Positions 26,783 to 36,102 are shown, numbered from the stretch's first letter. The stretch is 64,000 bases of DNA from Asticcacaulis sp. YBE204 (GCF_000495855.1 NZ_AWGF01000003.1:1-64000); one strand, 5' to 3'. The notes: generated by a model not told the origin, from the sequence alone. Numbers and translations: made by a program.

Positions 26783-27208
26783 CTATAGGCGGAAGAGTCG
26801 CGCGGCAAAGACCGCCGCATGGGCGCTCGCGGTCGTCAGGACCATGCCCCAGACCATATCTATAAGCGTCAGTTTCAGCGACCAGTCGCGGATCACCGCC
26901 AGCGCCGTCAAATTATAGGTGCCATAGGCCAGCAACCCCAGCAGAGCGGCATTGATCGTCAGGGCGACGCCTGCCGACAAACCGTTGGTGGGCAAGGTGC
27001 CGTTCAGCGCCGGAAAGACGAGGAACCACGTCACGCCGAACCCGTACATCAGGTAGAAGGTCACGGCGGCCACCATGTTGAACTTGTCGGCGAGCAGGTT
27101 CCCCATCAGCGGACGGTACAGGCGTCCGGTCATGGTCCCGAGCCACAGGGCGTCGAGAACGGCAACGGCGACAAGAGTGAGTACGAGGGCGATCAGGAAC
27201 ATCTTCAT
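26783..27208 (-). CDS. DUF2177 family membrane protein
   Basis: The 141-residue protein has four hydrophobic segments and matches DUF2177 (LDALWLGTMTGRLYRPLMG, LTLIDMVWGMVLTTASA). The family is commonly encoded near ECF sigma/ChrR or CFA genes. Function is unknown. It starts 22 bp after chrR on the same strand. Confidence 0.85.
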   Translation of the reverse strand: MKMFLIALVLTLVAVAVLDALWLGTMTGRLYRPLMGNLLADKFNMVAAVTFYLMYGFGVTWFLVFPALNGTLPTNGLSAGVALTINAALLGLLAYGTYNLTALAVIRDWSLKLTLIDMVWGMVLTTASAHAAVFAARLFRL

Positions 27209-27230
27209 CTCACCTCTCCGAGGGTAAAAT

Positions 27231-27884
27231 CTATATACGTGCGAAAGGCTTGAGCAGTTTACCCAAAAGCGTTTTTGGCGCGATCGGCGCGAGCGCCGCG
27301 ATCAGGCACAGGCAGTCTTCGCCCGCTGCAATGGCCGGAGCATGGTGGTCGCCCTCGGTGCAGCTGATGCAGTCGCCGGGTTGGTAGACGCCGTTATGGT
27401 CGCTGAACGTCCCTGTCAGGACCAGAGTCATTTCCAGTCCCTCATGGTCGTGGACCGGCATTTCCATGCCGCCCTTGACGTGCATCAGATAGGTCAGCGA
27501 CTTGCCGTCCTTGGGCGTATCGACATGCGCCATCCACACACCGGGCGCGGCCCAGTAGCGCTTCCTGAACGCCGTCTGACGCAGACCTGCCGGCAGGGCG
27601 ATCCCTTGCAGATAGGCAGGCAGGACCGGTACGGCGGGGGCCGCAACTTCTTCCGGACGCTCGATCCGCGCCAGAGCCAGTTCCAGCGCGTCGGTGCGCA
27701 TCGCTACCGGCGGCGTATGCTGCAACAGCGCCGCGCCGATGGCGTCGAACAGGCGCAGTTGCGAGCGGCAATGGCTGCACATCTCCACATGCGTGCCAAC
27801 CAGCAGGCCTTGACCGGCGTTCAGCCGTCCATTGTGATAATCGAGCAGCAGCAACTCGTCAACGTGGTGGTTTATCTTAGTCAT
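27231..27884 (-). CDS. chrR: ChrR-family zinc anti-sigma factor with cupin domain
   Basis: The 217-residue protein has an N-terminal zinc anti-sigma domain (His6 or 7, His32, Cys36, Cys39 in HVEMCSHC) and a C-terminal ChrR cupin-like domain (about residues 105-205, with VHDHEGLEMTLVLTG). In Rhodobacter sphaeroides, the N-terminal domain holds the sigma factor until singlet oxygen acts through the cupin domain. Its ATG overlaps the sigma stop (ATGA), implying coupled translation. Confidence 0.93.
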   Translation of the reverse strand: MTKINHHVDELLLLDYHNGRLNAGQGLLVGTHVEMCSHCRSQLRLFDAIGAALLQHTPPVAMRTDALELALARIERPEEVAAPAVPVLPAYLQGIALPAGLRQTAFRKRYWAAPGVWMAHVDTPKDGKSLTYLMHVKGGMEMPVHDHEGLEMTLVLTGTFSDHNGVYQPGDCISCTEGDHHAPAIAAGEDCLCLIAALAPIAPKTLLGKLLKPFARI

Positions 27885-28465
27885 ACGCGGGTACCTGTAT
27901 CAAAAGCAGTGCGCAGGCGCATCATGGCCAGCCGAAGGCGCGACTTGACCGTCCCCAGCGGAATCGACAGCGCCGTGGCGATATCACCGTGCGACAAATC
28001 TTCAAAAAACGACAGTCTTATGACCTCAATCTGCTCCGGCGGCAGGGTGTCGATCAGGACGGCAACCGTGCGGGCGTCCTCGGCCCCGATCACCGCCACG
28101 TCGGCGGCGGTATCGGGCTCCTGAGCCCATAGATCCTCCGGCAAATCGCGGGCGCGCTTGAGCTTGCGTACGCCGTCGATATGCAGGTTACGGGCAATCG
28201 AATATATCCAGGTCGTCGCGGCGGCCTTCGACGGATCGAAATAGCTGGCCTTGCGCCAGACATTGAGCAGAGCGTCCTGCGCCAGATCCTCGGCCTCGTT
28301 CGGGCTGAGGCCGCGCCCCATCATGAAGGCCTTGAGCTTCGGCGCATAGGTTGTGAACAGTTGCGCATAGGCGTCGCGGTCGCGCGCCTCGGCAATGCGG
28401 AGGATCAGGGCTTCGGGCGATGCGGGCTCGTTTCGGCCCGCCGGACTGTGGTCGCTGACGATCAT
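27881..28465 (-). CDS. ECF sigma factor, RpoE/ChrR type (photo-oxidative stress)
   Basis: The sigma-70 ECF protein has region 2 (FTTYAPKLKAFMMGRGLSPN, AEDLAQDALLNVWRKA) and region 4 (VIRLSFFEDLSHGDIATALS, IPLGTVKSRLRLAMMRLR). The frame opens at 28543, but an ECF promoter -10 sits only five bases before that codon, so translation probably begins at the ATG at 28463-28465 (residue 27 of the long form) unless the mRNA is leaderless. It is expected to drive the two promoters at 28548-28577 and 28613-28642. Confidence 0.9.
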   Translation of the reverse strand: MIVSDHSPAGRNEPASPEALILRIAEARDRDAYAQLFTTYAPKLKAFMMGRGLSPNEAEDLAQDALLNVWRKASYFDPSKAAATTWIYSIARNLHIDGVRKLKRARDLPEDLWAQEPDTAADVAVIGAEDARTVAVLIDTLPPEQIEVIRLSFFEDLSHGDIATALSIPLGTVKSRLRLAMMRLRTAFDTGTRV

Positions 28466-28547
28466 GCCGCCAGATGACCCCAGAAACGGTTCCGGGTCAA
28501 AAGCCTTTTTCGGTACAGCATGGGGGCTCGTTCGCGAAGTCATGCCG

Positions 28548-28577
28548 GTTCTACGCGACAGGGTCGAATATGGATCA
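28548..28577 (-). promoter_or_regulatory. ECF promoter for the sigma-chrR operon
   Basis: On the minus strand TGATCC (28572-28577) is followed by 18 bp and TAGAAC (28548-28553). TGATCC-N18-TA fits the promoter recognised by RpoE/ChrR-type sigma factors, implying autoregulation. Confidence 0.75.
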
Positions 28578-28612
28578 CAACTTTGAAAACAACTCTGTTA
28601 TCGTCGCCTCTA

Positions 28613-28642
28613 TGATCTGTCCCCGCCGTAAGGTCGTACCAC
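28613..28642 (+). promoter_or_regulatory. ECF promoter for the FAD oxidoreductase gene
   Basis: TGATCT (28613-28618), 18 bp, TACCAC (28637-28642): the same geometry as the divergent promoter. Transcription would start near 28649, about 22 bp before the ATG. Confidence 0.7.
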
Positions 28643-28670
28643 TCGTATAGAGTCATCAAGAGAGTACCGC

Positions 28671-30032
28671 ATGTACGACGCCCGCCCTTATTCTGGCCGC
28701 CCAAAGATCGCTATCGTCGGCACCGGTATTTCCGGCCTGTCGGCGGCGTGGCACCTGCATCCGCACGCGGATATCACGGTGTTCGAAAAAGACAACGCGC
28801 CCGGCGGCCACAGCCACAGCGTCAATATCGGCACCGACGCCGAACCGCTGTGGGTCGATATGGGCTTCATCGTCTTCAACACGCCGTGCTATCCCAACCT
28901 GACGGCGCTGTTCAACCATTTGGGCGTCAGACACCAGTTGTCGGATATGTCGTTCGGGGTCTCCATCGATGAGGGCGACCTCGAATATGCTTCTGTATCC
29001 TTGTCCGGCCTTCTGGCACAATGGCGCAATGTCGCCCGTCCGCGGTTCCTGAAACTGCTGTGGGATCTGCTGCGCTTTTATAAGCAGGCCCCGATCGACA
29101 AGGCCTCGACGGCCTGCGACGACCTGACGCTGGGGCAATATCTTAAGCAAAAGCGCTATTCGCGCGCCTTCGTCGAAGACCACCTTCTGCCCCAGGCCGC
29201 CGCCATCTGGTCGACCTCGGCAGCGGAAATCATGGACTACCCGTTCCGCGCCTTCATCACCTTTTTTGAGAACCACGGCCTGCTCAAGCTGACCGACCGC
29301 ATCCATTGGCGCACGGTCACCGGCGGGTCTCAGGCCTATGTCAAAGCCCTGATCGCGCCATTCCGCGACCGTATCCGCACCGGTTGCGGCATTGCCTCGG
29401 CCACGCGTCACGCGGGCGGCGTGACCCTCACCGATCAGCACGGCGCGGTGTACGAATTCGATCAGGTCGTCTTCGCCAGCCACGCGCACGATACCCTGCG
29501 GATAATCGCCGACGCCGATGCAACCGAACGCGATATTCTGGGGCAGTTTCAATATACCGACAACACGGTCGTCCTGCACACGGACGAGGCCCTGATGCCC
29601 AAGCGTAAGCACGCCTGGTCAAGCTGGAACTATATCGGCCGCGAAGACGAGGTGAGCTCGGGCCGGATGCTGTGCGTCACCTACTGGATGAACCTGTTGC
29701 AAGGTATAAAGGGCAAAGACCTGTTCGTGACGCTCAATCCGGTGCGCCCGGTCGATCCGGCGAAAATCATCAAGACCATGCCATTCGACCACCCCCTGTT
29801 CAATCAGGCCGCCATCGCCGCGCAAGGCCGTCTGGGCGAGATTCAGGGTACGCGCAACACGTGGTTCTGCGGCGCTTACTTCGGGTCGGGCTTCCACGAA
29901 GACGGCCTGCAATCGGGCCTCGCCGTCGCCGAAGCGATCAGTGGCGTCGAGCGTCCTTGGGTTTTCGACTGGGGCCGCTCGCGCATCCATTGGCGTCCGG
30001 ACATGCCGGTGCTGGCGGAGGCGGCGGAATGA
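28671..30032 (+). CDS. FAD-dependent amine-oxidase-like oxidoreductase
   Basis: The 453-residue protein has an N-terminal FAD-binding Rossmann motif (IAIVGTGISGLSAAWHL) followed by VFEKDNAPGGHSHSV and ends with a typical FCGAYFGSGFHEDGLQSG flavin-contact region. In ECF/ChrR regulons such genes accompany CFA-type and DUF1365 genes and are proposed to modify acyl chains. AAGAGAG precedes the ATG. It is driven by an ECF promoter and probably co-transcribed with the DUF1365 gene across a palindromic element. Confidence 0.88.
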   Translation: MYDARPYSGRPKIAIVGTGISGLSAAWHLHPHADITVFEKDNAPGGHSHSVNIGTDAEPLWVDMGFIVFNTPCYPNLTALFNHLGVRHQLSDMSFGVSIDEGDLEYASVSLSGLLAQWRNVARPRFLKLLWDLLRFYKQAPIDKASTACDDLTLGQYLKQKRYSRAFVEDHLLPQAAAIWSTSAAEIMDYPFRAFITFFENHGLLKLTDRIHWRTVTGGSQAYVKALIAPFRDRIRTGCGIASATRHAGGVTLTDQHGAVYEFDQVVFASHAHDTLRIIADADATERDILGQFQYTDNTVVLHTDEALMPKRKHAWSSWNYIGREDEVSSGRMLCVTYWMNLLQGIKGKDLFVTLNPVRPVDPAKIIKTMPFDHPLFNQAAIAAQGRLGEIQGTRNTWFCGAYFGSGFHEDGLQSGLAVAEAISGVERPWVFDWGRSRIHWRPDMPVLAEAAE

Positions 30033-30047
30033 AAAGCGTTATCGGGC

Positions 30048-30197
30048 CTCCCTCCTCCCTGTGCGAAGCATGGGGAGGTGTCAGCGAACAAAGTGAAGCT
30101 GACGGAGGGGGCGAAGCTTACAGTGTCCCCCCCCTCCGTCACGTCGCCGCTCACGCGCCGACGCGCCACCTCCCCATGCCTTCGGCACAGGGAGGAG
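30048..30197. repeat. intergenic palindromic element, family 2 copy 2
   Basis: The left end CTCCCTCCTCCCTGTGC...GCATGGGGAGGTG and the right end CACCTCCCCATGCC...GGCACAGGGAGGAG are inverted copies. An inner pair GACGGAGGGGG / CCCCCCTCCGTC flanks CGAAGCTTAC, which the copy at 41323 shares. The right end is the only evident ribosome-binding site of the DUF1365 gene (ATG 30202). Confidence 0.85.
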
Positions 30198-30201
30198 ACA
30201 G

Positions 30202-31035
30202 ATGATCATCCCCGCCCTCTATGCCGGGCCGGTGATGCACCATCGCTTTGCGCCCAGGGTCCACCACCTCGAATATTCGATATTTCAGATCCTGCTCGAC
30301 CTCGACACGCTCGACCAGACGATCAAACCGTTGAAAGCCCTCGGTCTGAACCGCTTCAACTGGCTGGGGTTTTACGAGCGCGACCACGGCCCGGTCAAGG
30401 GCGACACCACCGCGCCGTTGCGTGAGCGGATCATCGCGCTGCTTGCACCACAAGGCCTATACAAAGCCACCGACAAACTGTTCCTGCTCGCCATGCCGCG
30501 CGTGCTGGGCTTCGTGTTCAATCCCATCGCGCTCTATTTCGTGCAGAAGGCCGAGGGCGACCTGCGCGCCATCGTCTATCAGGTCAACAACACCTTCGGC
30601 GACCGGCACTGCTACGTCCTGCCGGTGCGCGATGACAAACGCATCCGTCAGGCCGCAGATAAGCGCCTGCACGTCTCGCCGTTCATGGATATGGACATGG
30701 CCTATCGGTTCGATGTGACGCCACCCGAAGACCGCTTCAGCCTGCATATCCAGCTGGAGCAGGTCACCGGCGACCGGCGCGACAAGATGCTGACCGCGAC
30801 GTTTAGGGCGAAGCGCGAGCCGCTCACCGACCGCGTGCTGATGCGCTATTTCTTCGCGATGCCGCTGATGACGCTCAAGGTCGTCTGGGGCATCCACTGG
30901 GAGGCGCTGAAACTCTGGCTAAAGGGCCTCAAATACCGCCCCGGCCCGAAACAGACCCCCGAACCGTTCAGCGTGGGCGAAACCTCTCCCTCATACTCCC
31001 CCGGCGTGCCGGGGGAGGTGGATCGATGCCGATAG
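30202..31035 (+). CDS. DUF1365 family protein
   Basis: The 277-residue protein matches DUF1365 (MHHRFAPRVHHLEYSIFQIL, FNPIALYFV, ADKRLHVSPFMDMDMAYRF). The family often accompanies the FAD oxidoreductase and CFA-type genes in acyl-lipid modification loci and may be cytosolic. The last ~16 residues (SPSYSPGVPGEVDRCR) are encoded by a family-1 palindromic element overlapping the 3' end, so the native C-terminus was likely lost. A family-2 element supplies the Shine-Dalgarno sequence. Confidence 0.88.
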   Translation: MIIPALYAGPVMHHRFAPRVHHLEYSIFQILLDLDTLDQTIKPLKALGLNRFNWLGFYERDHGPVKGDTTAPLRERIIALLAPQGLYKATDKLFLLAMPRVLGFVFNPIALYFVQKAEGDLRAIVYQVNNTFGDRHCYVLPVRDDKRIRQAADKRLHVSPFMDMDMAYRFDVTPPEDRFSLHIQLEQVTGDRRDKMLTATFRAKREPLTDRVLMRYFFAMPLMTLKVVWGIHWEALKLWLKGLKYRPGPKQTPEPFSVGETSPSYSPGVPGEVDRCR

Positions 31036-31170
31036 GCGGCGAGACGGAGGGGGGCTCGCGTAGATATCGCGAATAAATCTGCGGCCCGCTGCGAACTGTA
31101 CAACGACGGCGAAGGCCCCCGCCACCATTCGTTTCACGAATGGTCCCCCTCCCCAGTAAACTGGGGAGGT
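30990..31170. repeat. intergenic palindromic element, family 1 copy B
   Basis: Left hairpin CTCCCCCGGCGTGCCGGGGGAG with GGTGGATC, right hairpin CCCCTCCCCAGT / ACTGGGGAGG. The internal words GGGGGCTCGCGTAGA, ATAAATCTGCGGCCC and AGGCCCCC match copy A at 487-668. The left 46 bp lie inside the DUF1365 coding sequence. Confidence 0.8.
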
Positions 31171-31178
31171 ATAAAGGG

Positions 31179-34046
31179 TTACGGCCGCTTCACTTTTAAC
31201 GCATTGCCGGAATAGGCCACGTTGATCGCTGCCGCATCGAAGTCCGTCGTCTTGTCGCCGGCCTTGAGGAAGCGCACCTTGAACGTCCGCGCCGCGACCA
31301 TTGTGTCGTACTGGCCCGTGCGTGCGCCGATGGTCAGTTCGCCGGTTTTATCGTCATAGTCGAACGGGATACGCGTAAGTTTGCCCTTCACATAGCCGTT
31401 CGACACGCCGTCATCCTCATAGAGGCTGTAGTTGCCGTCCGCACCGGTATAGACATTGATCGTCAGCGGCGCGTCAGGCTTTTCATCGACGTACTGAATG
31501 ACCGGCCCCATCGGCACGATCGAGCCCGCACGGACAAACAGCGGCATCTGATCGAGCGGCGCGGCCACCGTCATGGTCTGCCCGCCCTTGACCACTGCGC
31601 CGGTCCAGGCGTTGTACCAGCTTGCCCCCGCCGGGAAATAGACCGCGCGCGACGTCGCCTTGTAACGATAAACCGGCGCGACGAGGAAGGCCTTGCCGAA
31701 CATATAGGCGTCCTTGACGTCCTTGCCCTTCGCATCCGCCGGGAAATCGAGGGCGAAGCCGCGCATGATCGGGGCGGACTCGTAGTGGCTGTCGGCGGCG
31801 GCGCTGTAGATGTAAGGCATCAGGCGGTAGCGCAGCTCAAGGAACCACACCAGATTGGCGCGCATCGGCGACCCCGCCGGAGAAATTTCATGGATCTCGC
31901 GCTTGACGCCTTCACCGTGCGAGCGGAACAGCGGCGAAAAGGCCCCGAACTGGAACCAGCGCTGGTTCAACTCGCGCCACTCTTTCAGATCCTCCGCCGT
32001 GCCTTTGCCGCCACCGGCGCGGTTCTCCTGCAAACCGCCGACATCCGTGCCCTGAAAGCGCGTTTCCTGCGCGTAGCCGCCGATATCGTGGGTCCAGTTG
32101 GGCACGCCGGAAAAGCCCGTCTGAACCCCCGCCGAAATCTGATCGAAGAGGTTGGGCCACGTCCCCACCACGTCGCCCGACCACAGGGCCGCGGCATTGC
32201 GCTGCACGCCGCCGAAACCCGACCGCGTCAGGATGAACTGCCGCGTATCGGGCTGATCTTTTTTCAGGCCATCGTACATGGCCTGGGTGTTCATGGTCGC
32301 ATAGGCGTTATGCACCAAGGCCCCCGGCCCCATCTGGGTCGGCGTGATGAGGGAGGCGAATTCCTCCGGCGAGGTGTTGGAGCGCACGTCCGGCTCGGTA
32401 TTGTCCATCCACCAGGCGTCGAAGCCGTATTTGACGAGGCCCTCCTTCATCTGGCGGTAATAGATATCGCGGGCTTCCTGATTATAGGGCGAATAGTGGC
32501 TGTTGAGATAGCCCTTGCCCACCCAGTCCTTGGCCCCCAGCTCGACGTTCTTGCGCCACATATAGCCCTTGGCGTCCAGTTCCTTGTAGTTGTCGGTATT
32601 GGGGTAGAACTTGCCCCAGATCGAGATCATGATCCGCGCGTTCAGGGCGTGCACGCCGTCGACCAGACCCTTCGGATCGGGGAAGCGTTTCGGGTCGAAC
32701 TGGTGGCTGCCCCACTGGTCTTCGGGCCAGTAGAACCAGTCCTGCACCATATTGTCGATCGGCCATTTGTTGTCGCGATAGGTCTTGAGCACCCCCAGCA
32801 ACTGGTCCTGCGTCTCATAGCGCTGGCGCGACTGCCAGTAGCCATAGGCCCATTTCGGCATCATCGGCGGGGCGCCGGTGACGTGGTGATAGCCGCCGAT
32901 AACGCCCTGCATCGAGTCGGCGCTGATGAAGTAGTAGTTAAGCCCCGTCCCGGCTTCCGACGCAAAACGCAGGGAATGTTTATCCGCCGCCGCTTCCGGA
33001 TCGGAGTGATGCAGCGAGACCATGCCCCCCGACGGCACCCACTCGACCCTGACCGGCACCGGCTTGCCCTTGGCGAAGGTCTGCTCGAAATTGTGGTACC
33101 AGGGGTTCCAGCCCTGCCGCCAGATCTTGTCATAGACGACCTTGCCGCCGACGGTGAGCGTGGCGTAGTCCGACGAATAGAGCCGCATTCTGTGGACACC
33201 GGGTGTGTCGGACGCCATCGTCCCTTCCCAGACGACGCGAACCGTCTTGCCCTTGGTCGCGGCGGGCGTCAGGGCGGCGTCCTTCGGCCAGTAGGCGTCG
33301 ACATCGGCGAGGAACTGATAGCGGATATCCGGCTCGACGCGGGTCAGGACCAGCGTGTCGTCGACATAGTATTTCGCCGTCAGACCGCGTGAGCCATCCT
33401 GTGCGGTGAGTTTCAGATCGCGCGAGGCCAGACCGAAGCGCACCGGATTGCCGAAGCGCGTGACGGAATTATTGTCCCACAGCACGCCGTAGTTCCTGTC
33501 CGACACGACGAAGGGGATGCCGATGTCCATATTATGCTGGCGCAGTTCGACGTCTTCGCCATTGAGGTTCATCTGGGCGTTCTGGTGCTGCCCCAGACCG
33601 TAGAAGGCCTCGCGTGTGTTGGTATTGAACTGCGCAGAAGTGGCGACGTAAGACTTGCCTTCGATGGTAACAGGCGTAATGGCGCTCCTGGCCTCGGTCA
33701 GGACGGCTTGCCCCTTCGCATTGAAGAAGGTGATCTTGCCGGTAGCGAGATTGACCTGCGCCGAGGCCTTGGCGGCTTTCAGCACCACGACACCCTTGCC
33801 GTCGGTGACGGTGAATTTACCTTCCGGTTTGGCGATGGCCATCAGCGACGGCAGTTGTTCACGCGCCGGGTCGTCGACCGCCACGACGTGGATAATCGAG
33901 TCGTTGATGACGTCGAGGCGAATTTCTTTGGGGCCGGTGTCGGGTTTGACCACAATGCCGGCGTCGGTCTTCGTATAGGTCCCCGCCAAAGCGGTCGACG
34001 CCATCAGCGTGGCAGCGAAAGCGGATGCGTAGATATAAGGTTTCAT
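31179..34046 (-). CDS. GH31 glycoside hydrolase, probable alpha-xylosidase
   Basis: The 955-residue protein has a signal peptide (MKPYIYASAFAATLMASTALA), an N-terminal beta domain interrupted by a PA14-like insert (roughly residues 250-345: GKTVRVVWEGTM, NFEQTFAKGKPVPVRVEW), a TIM barrel with nucleophile Asp548 in WWMDNTEPD and acid/base Asp625 in LWSGDVVG, and a C-terminal DUF5110-like domain. PA14-carrying GH31 enzymes include the alpha-xylosidases that trim xyloglucan. GGGAGC precedes the ATG. GH35 and GntR genes follow upstream on the locus, suggesting a side-chain utilisation cluster. Confidence 0.9.
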   Translation of the reverse strand: MKPYIYASAFAATLMASTALAGTYTKTDAGIVVKPDTGPKEIRLDVINDSIIHVVAVDDPAREQLPSLMAIAKPEGKFTVTDGKGVVVLKAAKASAQVNLATGKITFFNAKGQAVLTEARSAITPVTIEGKSYVATSAQFNTNTREAFYGLGQHQNAQMNLNGEDVELRQHNMDIGIPFVVSDRNYGVLWDNNSVTRFGNPVRFGLASRDLKLTAQDGSRGLTAKYYVDDTLVLTRVEPDIRYQFLADVDAYWPKDAALTPAATKGKTVRVVWEGTMASDTPGVHRMRLYSSDYATLTVGGKVVYDKIWRQGWNPWYHNFEQTFAKGKPVPVRVEWVPSGGMVSLHHSDPEAAADKHSLRFASEAGTGLNYYFISADSMQGVIGGYHHVTGAPPMMPKWAYGYWQSRQRYETQDQLLGVLKTYRDNKWPIDNMVQDWFYWPEDQWGSHQFDPKRFPDPKGLVDGVHALNARIMISIWGKFYPNTDNYKELDAKGYMWRKNVELGAKDWVGKGYLNSHYSPYNQEARDIYYRQMKEGLVKYGFDAWWMDNTEPDVRSNTSPEEFASLITPTQMGPGALVHNAYATMNTQAMYDGLKKDQPDTRQFILTRSGFGGVQRNAAALWSGDVVGTWPNLFDQISAGVQTGFSGVPNWTHDIGGYAQETRFQGTDVGGLQENRAGGGKGTAEDLKEWRELNQRWFQFGAFSPLFRSHGEGVKREIHEISPAGSPMRANLVWFLELRYRLMPYIYSAAADSHYESAPIMRGFALDFPADAKGKDVKDAYMFGKAFLVAPVYRYKATSRAVYFPAGASWYNAWTGAVVKGGQTMTVAAPLDQMPLFVRAGSIVPMGPVIQYVDEKPDAPLTINVYTGADGNYSLYEDDGVSNGYVKGKLTRIPFDYDDKTGELTIGARTGQYDTMVAARTFKVRFLKAGDKTTDFDAAAINVAYSGNALKVKRP

Positions 34047-34069
34047 TGTTTGCTCCCTGATTTTTTTCT

Positions 34070-34185
34070 TCCCTTCGCCCCTACGGGGAGAAGGTGCCGC
34101 AAAGCGGCGGATGAGGGGGAGTCGGGAACTCGGACGGTTGCCCCCTCACCCCAACCCTCTCCCCGAAGGGGCGAGGGGGTTTATT
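34070..34185. repeat. palindromic intergenic element, CCCCTACGGGGAG type
   Basis: CTTCGCCCCTACGGGGAGAAGG at the left and CCTCTCCCCGAAGGGGCGAGGG at the right bracket a GAGGGGG...CCCCCTC inner pair. This type is common between alphaproteobacterial genes. It separates the GH31 and GH35 genes. Confidence 0.75.
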
Positions 34186-34204
34186 TTTGCGACCACGGGG
34201 TCAG

Positions 34205-35860
34205 TCAATACGTCGCCAGCTTGACCTTCAAAATCGCCGGTTGCCCGATCAGGTTCAGACCGTAGTCCGTCTGGTCACCGTTCCACACGAAATCGACGAC
34301 CCATTGGCCCTTGTCGAAATGCCCCTGTTCGACGCGATCAAAGATCAGGTTCTTGCCTTTATTCTTGGGCCCCAGCCCGAAATTGACGCGGGCATGGACG
34401 CCGGTCAGCAGAAACTCGTCCTCCGACAACTGCGCCACCACGACGCCGCCGTTCGGCTTTTCACGCCCCGGCACCGGATCGAAAGTCCCCAGCCATTTCC
34501 AGTCGGTCTGACCGAACTGCCATTCGCCATAGACGATATCGGCCTTCCACTTACCGCCCAGATCGATCGTCTGCGGCTTGCGGTCGTCGGCCTCGGCCAC
34601 GCCCCAAACCGTGTTCTCAAAGGCCAGCTTCGCCCATTCGCGCGCCATCGGGGCGAAGACGGCGTATTTTTCGCGGAACGGCTTCAACCCCTCCGGCGTG
34701 ATGTCGCGACCGCCCAGCGGATAGTTGGTATAGCCCGTATAGTCGATGCCGAACGGCGCGAAGCCGATCCCGCCGCGTCCGAAGACCGAGAAGATATAGC
34801 GCGCAAATTCGGTATCCGAGCCGGTTTCCGGCACGAACAGCGGGTTGTCGTGCCTGGTGTAAAGGTCGAGCACCGCCTCGTAATTCTTAGAATCGCGCTT
34901 GTAGATATCCGGGGCGATGATATCGATGGCGGGCGCCGCCGCCTGATAGATGTCGATGACGTTGTGCGTCGGGCCCCCCGACGAATAGGTCTCCGGCCCG
35001 ACCTCGACCAGCGGTTCGCGCAGCGCCGCATTGACGTACATGGGCAGGTCGTAGACCTTGCGCCCGGCAGCGGCGACCTCGTTGATATAGCTGGCGATAT
35101 GCCAGGCGTGGAAATATTCGTCGGCGTTCTTGCCGAAGACCTCGCTCCACGTCCCGCCTTTCGCAATGCCCTTCTTTTTCAGCAGGGCCTGCGGCACCTG
35201 ACCGGCAAAGACCTTATTGGCCTTCGGGGAATAGTCGCGCACGCTGCCATAGGTGCCGGACTCGTTCTGCGGCTGGATCATGATCACGGTATGCCGGTCG
35301 CCGTCGATGGCTTTCAGGTGGGTCATCAGGGCGACGAAGGCCTTTTTGTCGGCCTCCAGAGTCGTGCGCTCCATCGGCGACAGGCAGTAGGACAGGGTCC
35401 CGTCCTTTTTGGTCATGCGCGGAAAGCGCTTGTTGTCGAGCTTGACCCACGCCGGCGCATAGTTCGGCGAGGTGTTCTTCCACGTCCCGAACCACAGAAG
35501 CACCAGCCGTACATCGTTGTCACGCGCCTGCCTGACCAGTTCGTCGACATAGGTAAAATCGAACTTTCCCTCTTCGGGCTCGATCTGTTCCCACGCCACG
35601 GGGATTTCCAGCGTATTGGCGTGGATGTCCTTCAGCGCCGGCCAGACCTTAGGTAATTGCGGGATATAGTTCGACGAATTATTGGCCTGCGCCCCCAGGA
35701 TCAGGTAGGGCGCGCCATCGACCATCAGCGCCGTCTTGCCGTTCGTCTTGACGATATGCGGCAGGCTTGCGTCACCCGGGGCGGCCCCTGCGGGCATAGC
35801 CGCCAAAACCGTTGCGGCGACCGCCAGACACAGCCGTCGCGACATTGCAGATACAGACAT
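34205..35860 (-). CDS. GH35 beta-galactosidase-like enzyme with DUF5597-type C-terminus
   Basis: The 551-residue exported protein has a signal peptide ending near AGAAPG. The catalytic barrel has acid/base Glu200 in [11 protein letters not shown] and nucleophile Glu345 in FVPETGSD. The C-terminal half is a beta domain typical of the compact bacterial GH35 group, which includes xyloglucan-acting beta-galactosidases. The ATG at 35858-35860 has AGGGAGG 6 bp upstream; a GTG two codons earlier is in frame. It likely removes galactosyl caps before the GH31 enzyme acts. Confidence 0.9.
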   Translation of the reverse strand: MSVSAMSRRLCLAVAATVLAAMPAGAAPGDASLPHIVKTNGKTALMVDGAPYLILGAQANNSSNYIPQLPKVWPALKDIHANTLEIPVAWEQIEPEEGKFDFTYVDELVRQARDNDVRLVLLWFGTWKNTSPNYAPAWVKLDNKRFPRMTKKDGTLSYCLSPMERTTLEADKKAFVALMTHLKAIDGDRHTVIMIQPQNESGTYGSVRDYSPKANKVFAGQVPQALLKKKGIAKGGTWSEVFGKNADEYFHAWHIASYINEVAAAGRKVYDLPMYVNAALREPLVEVGPETYSSGGPTHNVIDIYQAAAPAIDIIAPDIYKRDSKNYEAVLDLYTRHDNPLFVPETGSDTEFARYIFSVFGRGGIGFAPFGIDYTGYTNYPLGGRDITPEGLKPFREKYAVFAPMAREWAKLAFENTVWGVAEADDRKPQTIDLGGKWKADIVYGEWQFGQTDWKWLGTFDPVPGREKPNGGVVVAQLSEDEFLLTGVHARVNFGLGPKNKGKNLIFDRVEQGHFDKGQWVVDFVWNGDQTDYGLNLIGQPAILKVKLATY

Positions 35861-36088
35861 AGCCACCTCCCTGAACCTTCGCGCGCCTTATGAATGGCGC
35901 GTCAAAACACAGGCCTCGCAAACGCGAAACCCCATTGTCCTTTTCACGGGGATGACAAGGTTCCGCGCGTTACGCGGCGGCGCCTCTGTCCGGCATTGTT
36001 CCCTATCCTGTCGGGCGGCTACTCAGGCCGTCCCGTTTATTATGTTATAAAAGACTATCGGCCCCGCCTCAAGGGCGCAAGCCTTAAA

Positions 36089-36102
36089 TGATAACGCTAT
36101 CA
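36089..36102. promoter_or_regulatory. palindromic operator TGATAACGCTATCA
   Basis: A near-perfect palindrome in the 382-bp gap between the divergent GH35 and gntR genes, 154 bp before gntR. The same site with one change is 31 bp upstream of the GH39 gene (43501-43514). The CG-centred 14-mer looks like a LacI- or GntR-family operator. The rest of 35861-36242 shows no gene. Confidence 0.6.

Noticed and set aside
31785-33392. A 535-codon plus-strand frame opposite the GH31 gene
   Set aside because: Antisense shadow of a gene with both catalytic aspartates identified; no signal or domain.
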